Under the pieces are notes generated by a model that was not told where the DNA came from, did no database searches, and saw nothing but the letters and a program-made list of their open reading frames with translations. The position numbers were made by a program, and so were the translations under genes. Below, one piece after another: positions 1 through 6,367 of a DNA stretch of 11,241 bases; position 1 is the first letter of the stretch; each line of letters begins with the position of its first letter. This stretch comes from Clostridia bacterium (GTDB lineage Bacteria > Bacillota > DSM-521 > Neomoorellales > Neomoorellaceae): contig JAAYGJ010000257.1 of NCBI GenBank assembly GCA_012727745.1, positions 1-11,241 on the forward strand. The letters run 5' to 3'.

Positions 1-212
1 GAAGAAGGTTTAACTGGCGCTATTTAACAAAAAGTAATAAAAAATATTTCTCCAATTGCTTTAGAAGGAAACAGGACAGCGGTATAGGTTGGAAAGTTAT
101 CTTTTAGGGGCGTTCAGGATACCAGGGAGAATAAATTGACTGTTATTTGTTCTTACAGCGCAGTTGCTCCGGGGCAGCGTTCTAGCAGGTAAAAATTATC
201 TATTGGTGTTTT
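1..212. other. Left-edge intergenic stretch, no gene supported
   Basis: This stretch lies downstream of the minus-strand threonine aldolase gene. All reading frames close quickly. Frame 1 opens the window with eight sense codons (reading EEGLTGAI) and a TAA at 25-27, so it could be the last codons of a plus-strand gene cut by the left edge, but eight residues are too few to judge. The rest is AT-rich. I found no hairpin followed by a T-run that would terminate the aldolase transcript, and no promoter with both boxes. Confidence 0.5.
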
Positions 213-1241
213 TTATTCGGCTAATATTTCTTCAACTGCAGCCAGGGTAAGGTCAATTTCTGCCCGGCCAATATGGCGATGAGTAACCATGCGCACTGAG
301 GTGGGAGACATGCTGTTGGCCAGGATGCCTTTCTGTTTAAGGCTGGCAAGAAATTTGCCTGCCTCCAGACCGGGTTTTATCAGGTTGAAAATGACAATAT
401 TGGTTTGTACTCGCTCTAGCTGCAGGCTAATGCCTTTCAGGGTAGCAAGGCCTTCTGCCAGGTAGCGAGCATTAGCGTGATCTTCTGCCAGGCGTTCGAT
501 CATGCTTTCCAGGGCGATAATACCGGCTGCTGCCAGTACGCCGGCCTGGCGCATACCCCCACCGACTAATTTGCGGGCAATGCGGGCACGTTCGATAAAT
601 TCTTTTGAACCGGTTAACAGAGAGCCTACCGGAGCGCTTAAACCTTTAGCAAGGCAGAACATTACTGAATCGGCATAGCGGGCAAATTCTTTGGCTGCTA
701 TGCCGGTTGCTACTGCAGCGTTAAAAATACGGGCGCCGTCAAGGTGAACTTTTAGATTATTTTCTTGGGCCAGCTCATAGATGTCTCGCATTTGTGCTGG
801 TGTCGTGATAACGCCACCGCCCCGGGCGTGGGTGTTTTCTAAACAAACCAGGCGTGTCTGTGGGAAATGAATGTCCTTCGGCCGCAGTGCTGCTTTTACT
901 GCTGCCGGTTCGATTATGCCGCTCTCGTCATCAATTAACCGGGGCATTACCCCTGCCAGCATGGCCAGACCACCAGTTTCGCAATAGTAAGTATGGGAAT
1001 TGGCTCCTACGATTATCTCATCACCGGCATGGGTGTGGGCCAGTATAGCTACCAAGTTGCCCATGGTGCCGCTGACAACAAAAAGGCCGGCTTCCTTACC
1101 CATCATTTGCGCTCCTAGAGCTTCCAGGCGGTTGATGGTGGGGTCTTCACCATATACGTCATCGCCAACTTCGGCTTGGGCCATAGCCTGTCGCATTGTT
1201 TCCGTTGGCAGGGTAACTGTATCACTTCGCAGGTCAATCAT
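213..1241 (-). CDS. ltaE: Low-specificity L-threonine aldolase (PLP-dependent)
   Basis: This cytoplasmic enzyme cleaves L-threonine and L-allo-threonine to glycine and acetaldehyde, using pyridoxal 5'-phosphate. The 342-residue length is normal for the family. The N-terminal RSDTVTLPT motif (residues 5-13), GDDVYGEDPT (26-35), HLDGARIFNA (166-175) and the segment CLAKGLSAPVGS (196-207) are all family hallmarks. Lys199 in the last of these is the expected Schiff-base lysine, and Asp168 should contact the PLP ring nitrogen. The ATG start is preceded on the minus strand by an AAGGGGG ribosome site (1252-1258) about 10 bases away. The gene stands alone and is transcribed away from pyrK, so it is probably monocistronic. 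Serine-type substrates or the D/L-allo preference cannot be read from sequence. The family call is secure. Confidence 0.95.
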   Translation of the reverse strand: MIDLRSDTVTLPTETMRQAMAQAEVGDDVYGEDPTINRLEALGAQMMGKEAGLFVVSGTMGNLVAILAHTHAGDEIIVGANSHTYYCETGGLAMLAGVMPRLIDDESGIIEPAAVKAALRPKDIHFPQTRLVCLENTHARGGGVITTPAQMRDIYELAQENNLKVHLDGARIFNAAVATGIAAKEFARYADSVMFCLAKGLSAPVGSLLTGSKEFIERARIARKLVGGGMRQAGVLAAAGIIALESMIERLAEDHANARYLAEGLATLKGISLQLERVQTNIVIFNLIKPGLEAGKFLASLKQKGILANSMSPTSVRMVTHRHIGRAEIDLTLAAVEEILAE

Positions 1242-1335
1242 CTCAAAAGATCCCCCTTAAAAAAGATGTAGCTATTAAGTAATAGACATTATTTCGCCGG
1301 CTAATGAGCTATTACCTTTATTTAAAAACTAAACT

Positions 1336-1365
1336 TTTATAGCATTTACAATTATTAAGTTGTAA
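1336..1365 (-). promoter_or_regulatory. Candidate sigma-A promoter for ltaE (extended -10)
   Basis: Read on the minus strand, TTACAA (1360-1365) is followed after 18 bases by TATAAA (1336-1341). A TG one base upstream of the -10 box gives an extended -10 (TGcTATAAA). The -35 box is weak, so the call rests mainly on the -10. A start near 1329 would give a leader of about 90 bases before the aldolase ATG. Confidence 0.4.
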
Positions 1366-1500
1366 GCAGTATCTGTATTCTTTGTATTTTGTCGACAGGC
1401 GGGATGAGCTAAAAAAGGGATTTCCCGGTCGGCGTAGAATATCTCTATGATGTAAAAAGAAAAGTGCCAAAATTACTGCAGAAATGTGAAAATGGCCGTC

Positions 1501-1553
1501 TTAGGGATTATTTCCCTGACAAGAGCTATTAAGGCGTAGCTGTTTCCACGCCT
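1501..1553 (+). repeat. Two adjacent short hairpins upstream of pyrK
   Basis: The first hairpin has arms TTAGGGA (1501-1507) and TCCCTGA (1513-1519), which pair over 7 bp with one G·U around a 5-base loop. The second has AGGCGT (1532-1537) pairing with ACGCCT (1548-1553) around a 10-base loop. Neither is followed by a run of T, so they are not intrinsic terminators. They could be part of a leader RNA if transcription of pyrK starts far upstream, or could be protein-binding sites. No known riboswitch consensus was recognised. Confidence 0.3.
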
Positions 1554-1610
1554 CACGTAGTATTGATAAGGGGTACATAGCTGAAGCTTAAGTTGACAAC
1601 CTCACCCCCT

Positions 1611-1641
1611 TTTACAGAAGAGGCAGTCGGTTGCGTATAAA
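1611..1641 (+). promoter_or_regulatory. Weak candidate promoter for pyrKD
   Basis: TTTACA (1611-1616, one mismatch to TTGACA) is separated by 19 bases from TATAAA (1636-1641). The spacing is long, so this is tentative. A stronger -35 hexamer, TTGACA at 1593-1598, has no -10-like hexamer at 16-18 bases. The start would fall near 1648, about 65 bases before the pyrK ATG. Confidence 0.2.
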
Positions 1642-1713
1642 GAAATTGTACCCGGTTGTTGCGAGGCAAGCTAGTGGTGTGACATATTTATTTAACGACA
1701 GGGTGTTGTTTAA

Positions 1714-2502
1714 ATGATTTTTACAAAAGGGAAAATTGTAGAGCAAAAGGCTGTTGCTAACGGCTATTATCTGTTAAGCATTGCCCAACCGGATATCGCC
1801 AGCAAAGCTATCCCCGGGCAGTTTGTAATGCTCAAGGCCTGGGAGCGGGGAGATTTAATTTTGCCCCGGCCCTTCAGCTTATACCGAATTTTACCCCGGC
1901 AGGGTCAATTGCAGATACTTTATAAAGTAAGGGGAAAAGGTACTGCTGAAATGGCCCGGCGCGTACCCGGCGACGAGGTAGAATTAATCGGTCCTTCCGG
2001 GAATGGCGTCACTCTGCCCGCAAAAGGCGCCATTGCGCTGCTGGGTCGCGGTATCGGGGCTGCGCCTTTGATGGCTATAGCTGAAGAAGCGGCAGCAAAA
2101 GGCCTGGCTGTTTATACTTTCTTATCAGCAAGGAAGCGAGAATTAGTGCTAGGGGACGAAGATTTTGCGCGCTATTCTCGCCGGGTAATTGTAGCTACTG
2201 ACGCTGATCAGGAAAACGGGAGTCGCCTTTTGACGGACTTGTTGGCGGATTTGCTAAGCGAAGGGATTAGCGTCGACAGGGTTTTTACCTGTGGTTCCAA
2301 ACGTCTGGCCAGAGGGCTTGTGCCGATGCAGAGCCAGTATGGTTTCAAGGCCTATGTCCTTTTGGAAGAAGTAATGGCCTGCGGCATCGGTGCTTGTAAG
2401 GGGTGTGTATGCAAGATTGCTGCCCCGGGCGGCGGGGGCGTTGTCTATAAAAAGGTATGCCAGGATGGTCCGGTATTTCCGGTAGATGAGGTGGTATGGT
2501 AA
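1714..2502 (+). CDS. pyrK: Dihydroorotate dehydrogenase B, electron-transfer subunit PyrK
   Basis: This is the FAD- and [2Fe-2S]-containing partner of class 1B dihydroorotate dehydrogenase. It passes electrons from the FMN of PyrD to NAD+ in the fourth step of pyrimidine synthesis. At 262 residues it has the usual size. The flavin-binding RPFS motif is at residues 52-55, and a GKGT segment at 74-77 is followed by GDEVELIGPSGNG. The nucleotide-binding glycine loop is GRGIGAAP (111-118), where GGGIG is commoner. The iron-sulfur ligands are expected to be Cys223, Cys228, Cys231 and Cys249 (C-x4-C-x2-C, then the last Cys near the C-terminus). An AGGGTG ribosome site at 1700-1705 sits 8 bases before the ATG. 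The stop codon overlaps the pyrD start. Confidence 0.95.
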   Translation: MIFTKGKIVEQKAVANGYYLLSIAQPDIASKAIPGQFVMLKAWERGDLILPRPFSLYRILPRQGQLQILYKVRGKGTAEMARRVPGDEVELIGPSGNGVTLPAKGAIALLGRGIGAAPLMAIAEEAAAKGLAVYTFLSARKRELVLGDEDFARYSRRVIVATDADQENGSRLLTDLLADLLSEGISVDRVFTCGSKRLARGLVPMQSQYGFKAYVLLEEVMACGIGACKGCVCKIAAPGGGGVVYKKVCQDGPVFPVDEVVW

Positions 2503-3425
2503 TGCAGGTAGATATTTCGGTAGAACTGGCATCCGGTTTGCGGCTTAAAAATCCGGTGATGCCGGCTTCCGGAACTTATGAATATGGCGATAATGTCAAT
2601 GCTTTTGATCCGGCCGAGTTGGGGGCGATTGTTACCAAAAGCATATCTTTAGTGCCCTGGCCTGGCAATGCCCCGCCCCGGTTATGCGAGACTTCATCCG
2701 GGCTACTGAACGCTGTTGGTATACCCTCGGAGGGACTGAAATCTTTCCGGGAAAACACTTTACCCCGCCTGAAAAAATATAATACTGATTTGATCGTAAG
2801 CGTTGCAGGAAAGAGCGTAACGGAATTTGCCCAGGTTATCGCAGGTCTGGAAGCGGAAGAGGGGATTAGTGCCTATGAATTAAATTTTTCCTGTCCAAAC
2901 CTGGGTAATGGTATCCCTTTCGCTACTCAGCCGCAATTAATGCAGCAAGCATTGGAACAGGCCCGACAGGCTACAGCACGCCCGCTAATTGTAAAGTTAT
3001 CGCCAAACGTGACTGATATCAAAGTAATGGCGCAGGCAGCTGAGAAGGGCGGTGCTGATGCGCTGGCTTTAATAAATACTGTCACCGGCATGGCCATCGA
3101 TGTTGAACGGCGCCGGCCTGTTTTGGGCAACATTTTTGGGGGTCTATCCGGGCCGGCCATTAAACCGATAGCTTTGCGCATGGTTTGGGAGACAGTGGGG
3201 GCGGTATCTATTCCGGTTATCGGGCTGGGGGGGATCAATAATACTGCTGATGCTCTGGAATTTTTCCTGGCCGGGGCCAGTGCCATTCAAGTAGGTACTG
3301 CAAATTTTGCCAACCCCCTTGTTATGCTGGAGATTATAAAAGGTATTGCCAATTACTTGCAAGAAAATAAATTTACTAAGCTAACTGATATTGTTGGCCT
3401 GGCCCGGACAGCGATTGAAGAGTGA
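2502..3425 (+). CDS. pyrD: Dihydroorotate dehydrogenase B, catalytic subunit PyrD
   Basis: This FMN-binding TIM-barrel enzyme oxidises dihydroorotate to orotate in the cytoplasm. It forms a heterotetramer with PyrK that uses NAD+. The 307 residues span the whole family. The N-terminal LKNPVMPASGT (residues 15-25), VTKSI (44-48) and ELNFSCPN (126-133) carry the conserved features, and Cys131 is the active-site base typical of class 1 enzymes (class 2 uses Ser). NTVTGMAID (192-200), GGLSGPAIKPIALR (213-226) and GLGGI (241-245) build the FMN phosphate site. I chose the ATG at 2502 because GAGGTGG (2488-2494) lies 7 bases upstream and the junction is a TAATG overlap with pyrK. An in-frame ATG at 2496 (two extra residues) would lie almost on top of the ribosome site. 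Transcription should end at the terminator just downstream. The neighbouring pyrF and pyrE often seen after this pair are absent. Confidence 0.95.
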   Translation: MQVDISVELASGLRLKNPVMPASGTYEYGDNVNAFDPAELGAIVTKSISLVPWPGNAPPRLCETSSGLLNAVGIPSEGLKSFRENTLPRLKKYNTDLIVSVAGKSVTEFAQVIAGLEAEEGISAYELNFSCPNLGNGIPFATQPQLMQQALEQARQATARPLIVKLSPNVTDIKVMAQAAEKGGADALALINTVTGMAIDVERRRPVLGNIFGGLSGPAIKPIALRMVWETVGAVSIPVIGLGGINNTADALEFFLAGASAIQVGTANFANPLVMLEIIKGIANYLQENKFTKLTDIVGLARTAIEE

Positions 3426-3451
3426 AGCCATAAATCTTGGTTCAATTTTTT

Positions 3452-3488
3452 AGCCCTTGAGACTTTTTAGCTTAAGGGTTATTTTTTT
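3452..3488 (+). terminator. Intrinsic terminator of pyrKD
   Basis: The arms AGCCCTTGAG (3452-3461) and CTTAAGGGTT (3471-3480) pair over 10 bp with two G·U pairs around a 9-base loop. ATTTTTTT follows directly. It lies 26 bases after the pyrD stop. On the opposite strand the hairpin is followed by A residues, so termination is one-directional. Confidence 0.9.
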
Positions 3489-3491
3489 ATC

Positions 3492-3516
3492 CTGGCCTGT
3501 TTTGCAAACCGGCCAG
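3492..3516. repeat. Second hairpin directly after the terminator
   Basis: CTGGCC (3492-3497) pairs with GGCCAG (3511-3516). After one mismatch the inner arms GTTT and AAAC also pair around a 3-base loop. There is no T-run on either strand, so it is not itself a rho-independent terminator. It may be a 3' end stabiliser, a backup block to read-through, or a protein site upstream of the next promoter. Confidence 0.55.
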
Positions 3517-3525
3517 AACAAACTA

Positions 3526-3554
3526 TAGACTGGAGAAATAAAATGGGCTATAAT
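3526..3554 (+). promoter_or_regulatory. Candidate sigma-A promoter for the NTPase/ECF operon
   Basis: A perfect TATAAT (3549-3554) lies 17 bases after TAGACT (3526-3531, 4 of 6 matches to TTGACA). It falls between the pyrD terminator and the first gene of the operon, where a promoter is needed. The predicted start is near 3561, giving a leader of about 105 bases. An inverted repeat begins at that start site. Confidence 0.55.
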
Positions 3555-3563
3555 TATTCTGGT

Positions 3564-3587
3564 CGTTATACGAAAATAAGTATAGCG
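3564..3587. repeat. Inverted repeat at the predicted transcription start (possible operator)
   Basis: CGTTATAC (3564-3571) and GTATAGCG (3580-3587) are complementary over 8 bp (one T·G pair as RNA) around the 8-base spacer GAAAATAA. It begins about 10 bases after the -10 box. As DNA it would be a dyad at about +3 to +26, a usual place for a repressor operator. As RNA it would be a hairpin at the very 5' end of the transcript. No regulator gene lies in the window. Confidence 0.4.
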
Positions 3588-3665
3588 ATAATGTTTGCGC
3601 AATTCCCTGCGAAAACTTTGCTGGACGCATACTTCAGTTGAGAATTCCTGGAGGGAGGCACTGCT

Positions 3666-4280
3666 ATGCCCGGGCATTTATTTTTACAGGGAGAGATCGG
3701 TTGTGGTAAATCCAGCCTAATCCGGGAAGCCCTGCTGCCTTATTTGGATAAAGTCGGTGGCTTTTTTGTCCAGCGAGTATTTGTTGCCGGCCGCTATGCT
3801 GCCTTTAAATTGACACCCCTAACGACCGCAAAGGAGTACAATGTCGATCTTCATGTAGATAACATACAGGGGCTGGACAACCTTTTTCTATATTGTGACA
3901 ACAACAATAAATGGCAAATAGACTTACAGGTTTTTGCCAAAAGCGGTGTCGCCTGTTTGCAGCAAAGTAAGATCGCGTCAAAGAAACTGGTACTTATGGA
4001 TGAACTGGGCGGAGTTGAGTTTGCCTGCCTACCTTTCCTCAAAGCTGTATGGGAAGTGCTGAACGGGCCTATCCCCGCTTTGGGGGTATTGAAATTGCCC
4101 CGTAACCTGGACAAATTAAAAAAAGAATTGGCTGAGCAGCCGGAAAACGAAGCTGGTGGGATTTATTCTTTGCAAGCATTTAAACAGCATCCAAAGGTGG
4201 AGCTAATCACAGTTAACGCAGAGAATTATGACCGGATCAAAGCGAAGGTAAAAGAATTTGTGGAGGATATAATGCTATGA
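3666..4280 (+). CDS. P-loop NTPase of the THEP1-like (NTPase_1) family
   Basis: This 204-residue protein is a probable nucleotide-hydrolysing or nucleotide-dependent enzyme of unknown substrate. A Walker A loop, GEIGCGKSS, lies at residues 9-17. The following GGFFVQRVFVAGRYAAFKL stretch (31-49) matches the GGF...GR..GF pattern of THEP1-type nucleoside triphosphatases. Walker B is KLVLMDELGG (107-116) with Glu113 as the likely catalytic base. THEP1 members hydrolyse NTPs in vitro, but their cellular roles are poorly known. The ATG is preceded by a strong GGAGGGAGG (3650-3658) 7 bases away. Its stop overlaps the methyltransferase start (ATGA), so the two should be made in a coupled way. It is the first gene of an operon that ends in a full ECF importer, which makes a role linked to the imported molecule plausible, as an inference. 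A kinase-like role cannot be excluded. Confidence 0.75.
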   Translation: MPGHLFLQGEIGCGKSSLIREALLPYLDKVGGFFVQRVFVAGRYAAFKLTPLTTAKEYNVDLHVDNIQGLDNLFLYCDNNNKWQIDLQVFAKSGVACLQQSKIASKKLVLMDELGGVEFACLPFLKAVWEVLNGPIPALGVLKLPRNLDKLKKELAEQPENEAGGIYSLQAFKQHPKVELITVNAENYDRIKAKVKEFVEDIML

Positions 4281-5038
4281 AGCAGCCCCGGGATTGGACG
4301 GATCAGCAGATCAAATATTATTACGAGGGAATTAAACACAGCGATTACCCGCGCCTGTTCTGGCAGAAAATGCAGCCTTTTATGGAGGGAGCTAGGACGC
4401 TAACAGACATCGGCTGCGGCCCGGGAGCATTTGCCTTGGAGGCAGCGGCAGCAGGTTTTCAAGTGCAGGCGGTTGATATAAATGGCAAAAACTTGCGTGC
4501 TCTAGCCGGACAGGCTGAAGCACGGGGTTTAGCGAATATAGAACTCATTCATGGCGATTGGTTGGAGGTGACTGTAGCAGAGAGTGAAGTTACTGTTTGC
4601 GCTTACAGTTTTGGCGGTAATATTGGCACCCGGGCAGGGATTGAAAAATTGCTGGCTACTACCCGGGAGCTTGCTTTTCTGATAAGCCCCTGCGAAAAGG
4701 TCCGTACTGATTTTTTAAGCGCAGAACTTTACCAAAAGATGGGCATCGCGCCCCGAACTTTTAGCGGCGACCACCGGGAAATTTTGCAGATCTTTAGCGA
4801 GTTGCAGCAGCAGGTTGAATTTGAAATTGTCGCTTACGATTTTGGTATGCCTTTAGCAAGTAAAGATGAAATCAAGAGTTGTGCCGTCTATCTAAGTGAT
4901 AAGCTGGAATTGCCCGATGTACAGCTTGTAGAAGCCCATATCAGGGACATCCTCACAGTAAAGGACGGCCTTTACTGGCTGCCCAATCCTAAAAAAAGCG
5001 CATTTATAATCTGGCAAAGGAGCGAGAAAGATGAGTAA
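4277..5038 (+). CDS. Class I SAM-dependent methyltransferase, unknown substrate
   Basis: This 253-residue cytoplasmic protein has a Rossmann-type AdoMet domain. Motif I is DIGCGPGAF (residues 44-52). Asp67 in AVDING is the acidic residue that should bind the ribose hydroxyls. HGDWLE (92-97) corresponds to motif III, and CAYSFGGNIG (108-117) sits where the catalytic or substrate-facing motif IV strand ends. The C-terminal part, with WLPNPKKSAFIIWQR, looks like the usual antiparallel end of the fold. No RNA-, DNA- or quinone-methyltransferase signature was recognised, and a small-molecule target is favoured by context only. The start overlaps the NTPase stop by 4 bases, with a GGAGG-type site near 4262-4266. 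The end overlaps the next start by 8 bases. This tight packing argues that it belongs with the transporter. Confidence 0.8.
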   Translation: MKQPRDWTDQQIKYYYEGIKHSDYPRLFWQKMQPFMEGARTLTDIGCGPGAFALEAAAAGFQVQAVDINGKNLRALAGQAEARGLANIELIHGDWLEVTVAESEVTVCAYSFGGNIGTRAGIEKLLATTRELAFLISPCEKVRTDFLSAELYQKMGIAPRTFSGDHREILQIFSELQQQVEFEIVAYDFGMPLASKDEIKSCAVYLSDKLELPDVQLVEAHIRDILTVKDGLYWLPNPKKSAFIIWQRSEKDE

Positions 5039-5582
5039 AAGGTATCTAATGAAATTTACGACCCTGGATTTGGTGATTATTACCCTGTTATCAGCCTGTG
5101 GGGTTGCCAGCAAACCTTTTGTGCGCCTACTAGCGCAAATTTTTACCGGAACACTTATCCCCATCGGTACCCTTGCCGGGGCTATCTACATGCTGTGGAT
5201 TGTACTGGCTTGTAGCATGGTGAAAAAAAGAGGAACTGCGATTTTAGTTGGTATTGTACAGGCGGTTTTGGTAGTTGTGTTCGATATGCTTGGCAACCGG
5301 GGCCTGGCCAATATTCTGGTGTACGTGGTACCGGGCATAGTGCTGGAACTGGGGATGCTTTTATTTCCTGCTTATGTTGCTGGGACTTTCAGTGCTTTTG
5401 TTGCCGGGGCGCTGGCTAACGCTAGCGGGTCGGCCATTGTGGGCGTGCTATTTTTGCGGCTGCATTATATACCGTTATTCGCTTCCTTGTTTACTTCAGC
5501 AGTAACCGGTGGAATTGGGGGTATCCTCGCGTTTCGTTTATTCGTCATTTTGCGCAAGCTTAAGACAGCACCCCAGGCTTAG
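5031..5582 (+). CDS. ECF transporter substrate-binding (S) membrane subunit
   Basis: This 183-residue, very hydrophobic protein has about six membrane segments (roughly residues 11-25, 40-62, 68-86, 93-118, 120-141 and 148-172). Its size and topology fit ECF S components, which capture a vitamin or precursor in the membrane. Directly downstream are two ECF ATPases and EcfT, which supports the call. The segment around ASKPFVR (26-32), with IPIGTLAG (43-50), most resembles YkoE-type permeases linked to thiamine or hydroxymethylpyrimidine. I see no TPP riboswitch in the operon leader, so that substrate is not supported. The start at 5031 has AAAGGAG (5016-5022) 8 bases upstream. An alternative ATG at 5049 has AAAAGG 6 bases upstream and would remove six residues. 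The gene overlaps the methyltransferase by 8 bases. Confidence 0.78.
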   Translation: MSKRYLMKFTTLDLVIITLLSACGVASKPFVRLLAQIFTGTLIPIGTLAGAIYMLWIVLACSMVKKRGTAILVGIVQAVLVVVFDMLGNRGLANILVYVVPGIVLELGMLLFPAYVAGTFSAFVAGALANASGSAIVGVLFLRLHYIPLFASLFTSAVTGGIGGILAFRLFVILRKLKTAPQA

Positions 5583-5620
5583 CTATCCCCTGAATTAGAA
5601 TGGGTGGTGCATAAAAATAC

Positions 5621-6352
5621 ATGGCAATTATACAGGTAGAACATCTGTGGTACTCTTACGGTGGTGCTGCCAGCCCCGTTTTACAGGACCTTACTTTTCG
5701 AGTACAGGCCGGCGAAACTCTTGGTATTATCGGCTTAAACGGCAGCGGCAAGACTACCCTGTGTTATTGTCTGTGTGGCATTATTCCCCATTATCTTGAC
5801 GGGGATATGCGGGGGCGGGTACTGGTAAATGGCCAGAACACCAGGGAAACGGATTTGCACCGACTTGCTACTGAGGTAGGCATTGTCCTCCAGGACCCTT
5901 CCGTCCAGGTTTTAATGCCTACGGTCGAGGACGATATTGCCTTTGCTTTAGAAAACAACAATTTACCGCGGCAGGAAATCAGGAAGCGCCTGTACCGGTC
6001 TATGGAACTGGTGGGTATTACAGGGCTCAAAAATGGAAACCCCAACAACCTGTCCGGCGGCGAGAAGCAGCTGGTGGCACTGGCTACGGTCCTGGCCTTA
6101 GAACCAGCTATAATTGTTTATGACGAACCTTTGGCAATGCTGGATGAACTGGCTGCTGAGCGGGTCATCGCAGTGATGCAAAAGTTGAAACAACAGGGTA
6201 TTACCCAGATTGTTATCGATCATACCCTCAAGGGAACAGGTCTTTATGACAAAGTTTTTGTTTTAGAAGCAGGGCGCATTATCCGCCGGGGTCCCCCGGA
6301 CCTGGTCCTGGGCGATAAAGAGTTTTTAAGGGAACACGATTTATTGTTCTAG
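5621..6352 (+). CDS. ecfA1: ECF transporter ATP-binding subunit, first copy
   Basis: This is one of the two cytoplasmic ATPases that power the ECF importer. The 243-residue ABC domain is complete. Walker A is GLNGSGKTT (residues 38-46), the Q-loop glutamine is Gln91, and the signature is LSGGEKQ (144-150). Walker B is IIVYDEP (164-170) with catalytic Glu169, the D-loop is around AMLDE (172-176), and the H-switch is His201. The start lies 38 bases after the S-component gene. The ribosome site is a modest GGGTGG about 11-13 bases upstream. It should form a heterodimer with the next gene product and dock onto EcfT. The numbering A1/A2 is by position only. Confidence 0.92.
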   Translation: MAIIQVEHLWYSYGGAASPVLQDLTFRVQAGETLGIIGLNGSGKTTLCYCLCGIIPHYLDGDMRGRVLVNGQNTRETDLHRLATEVGIVLQDPSVQVLMPTVEDDIAFALENNNLPRQEIRKRLYRSMELVGITGLKNGNPNNLSGGEKQLVALATVLALEPAIIVYDEPLAMLDELAAERVIAVMQKLKQQGITQIVIDHTLKGTGLYDKVFVLEAGRIIRRGPPDLVLGDKEFLREHDLLF

Positions 6353-6367
6353 TACAGGTGGGTGTTT

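Larger units (their letters stand above)
1242..1713. other. Long intergenic region between divergent ltaE and pyrK
   Basis: There are 472 bases without a credible gene. The left third is AT-rich and holds the candidate ltaE promoter. The middle (about 1390-1560) has more GC and contains several short inverted repeats: GGGA-TT-TCCC at 1417-1426, AGGGA-TTATT-TCCCT at 1503-1517, and AGGCGT/ACGCCT at 1532-1537 and 1548-1553. The right part holds a lone TTGACA (1593-1598) without a matching -10 and a weak promoter-like pair nearer pyrK. I looked for a PyrR-binding attenuator (conserved CC-N-G-N-GAGG loop plus terminator) and did not find a convincing one. No hairpin here ends in a T-run. Confidence 0.6.

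Noticed and set aside
854..1260. Plus-strand open frames within the aldolase gene
   Set aside because: They lie opposite a gene with complete family motifs, have no ribosome sites or recognisable domains, and read as low-complexity antisense translation.
1593..1598. TTGACA as the pyrK -35 box
   Set aside because: A perfect hexamer, but no acceptable -10 hexamer lies 16-18 bases downstream.
1655..1672. GCGAGGCAAG near pyrK as a PyrR-binding loop
   Set aside because: The GNGAGGY part matches, but the preceding CC is missing and there is no paired antiterminator/terminator structure before pyrK.
3524..3665. TPP riboswitch in the leader of the ECF operon
   Set aside because: The S component hinted at thiamine-type transport, but the conserved CUGAGA-type and GAACCUG-type THI-box segments are not present between the promoter and the first gene.
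6362..6364. GTG at 6362 as the start of the second ECF ATPase
   Set aside because: It abuts the AGGTGG ribosome site with no spacing; the ATG at 6368 has a 6-base spacing.
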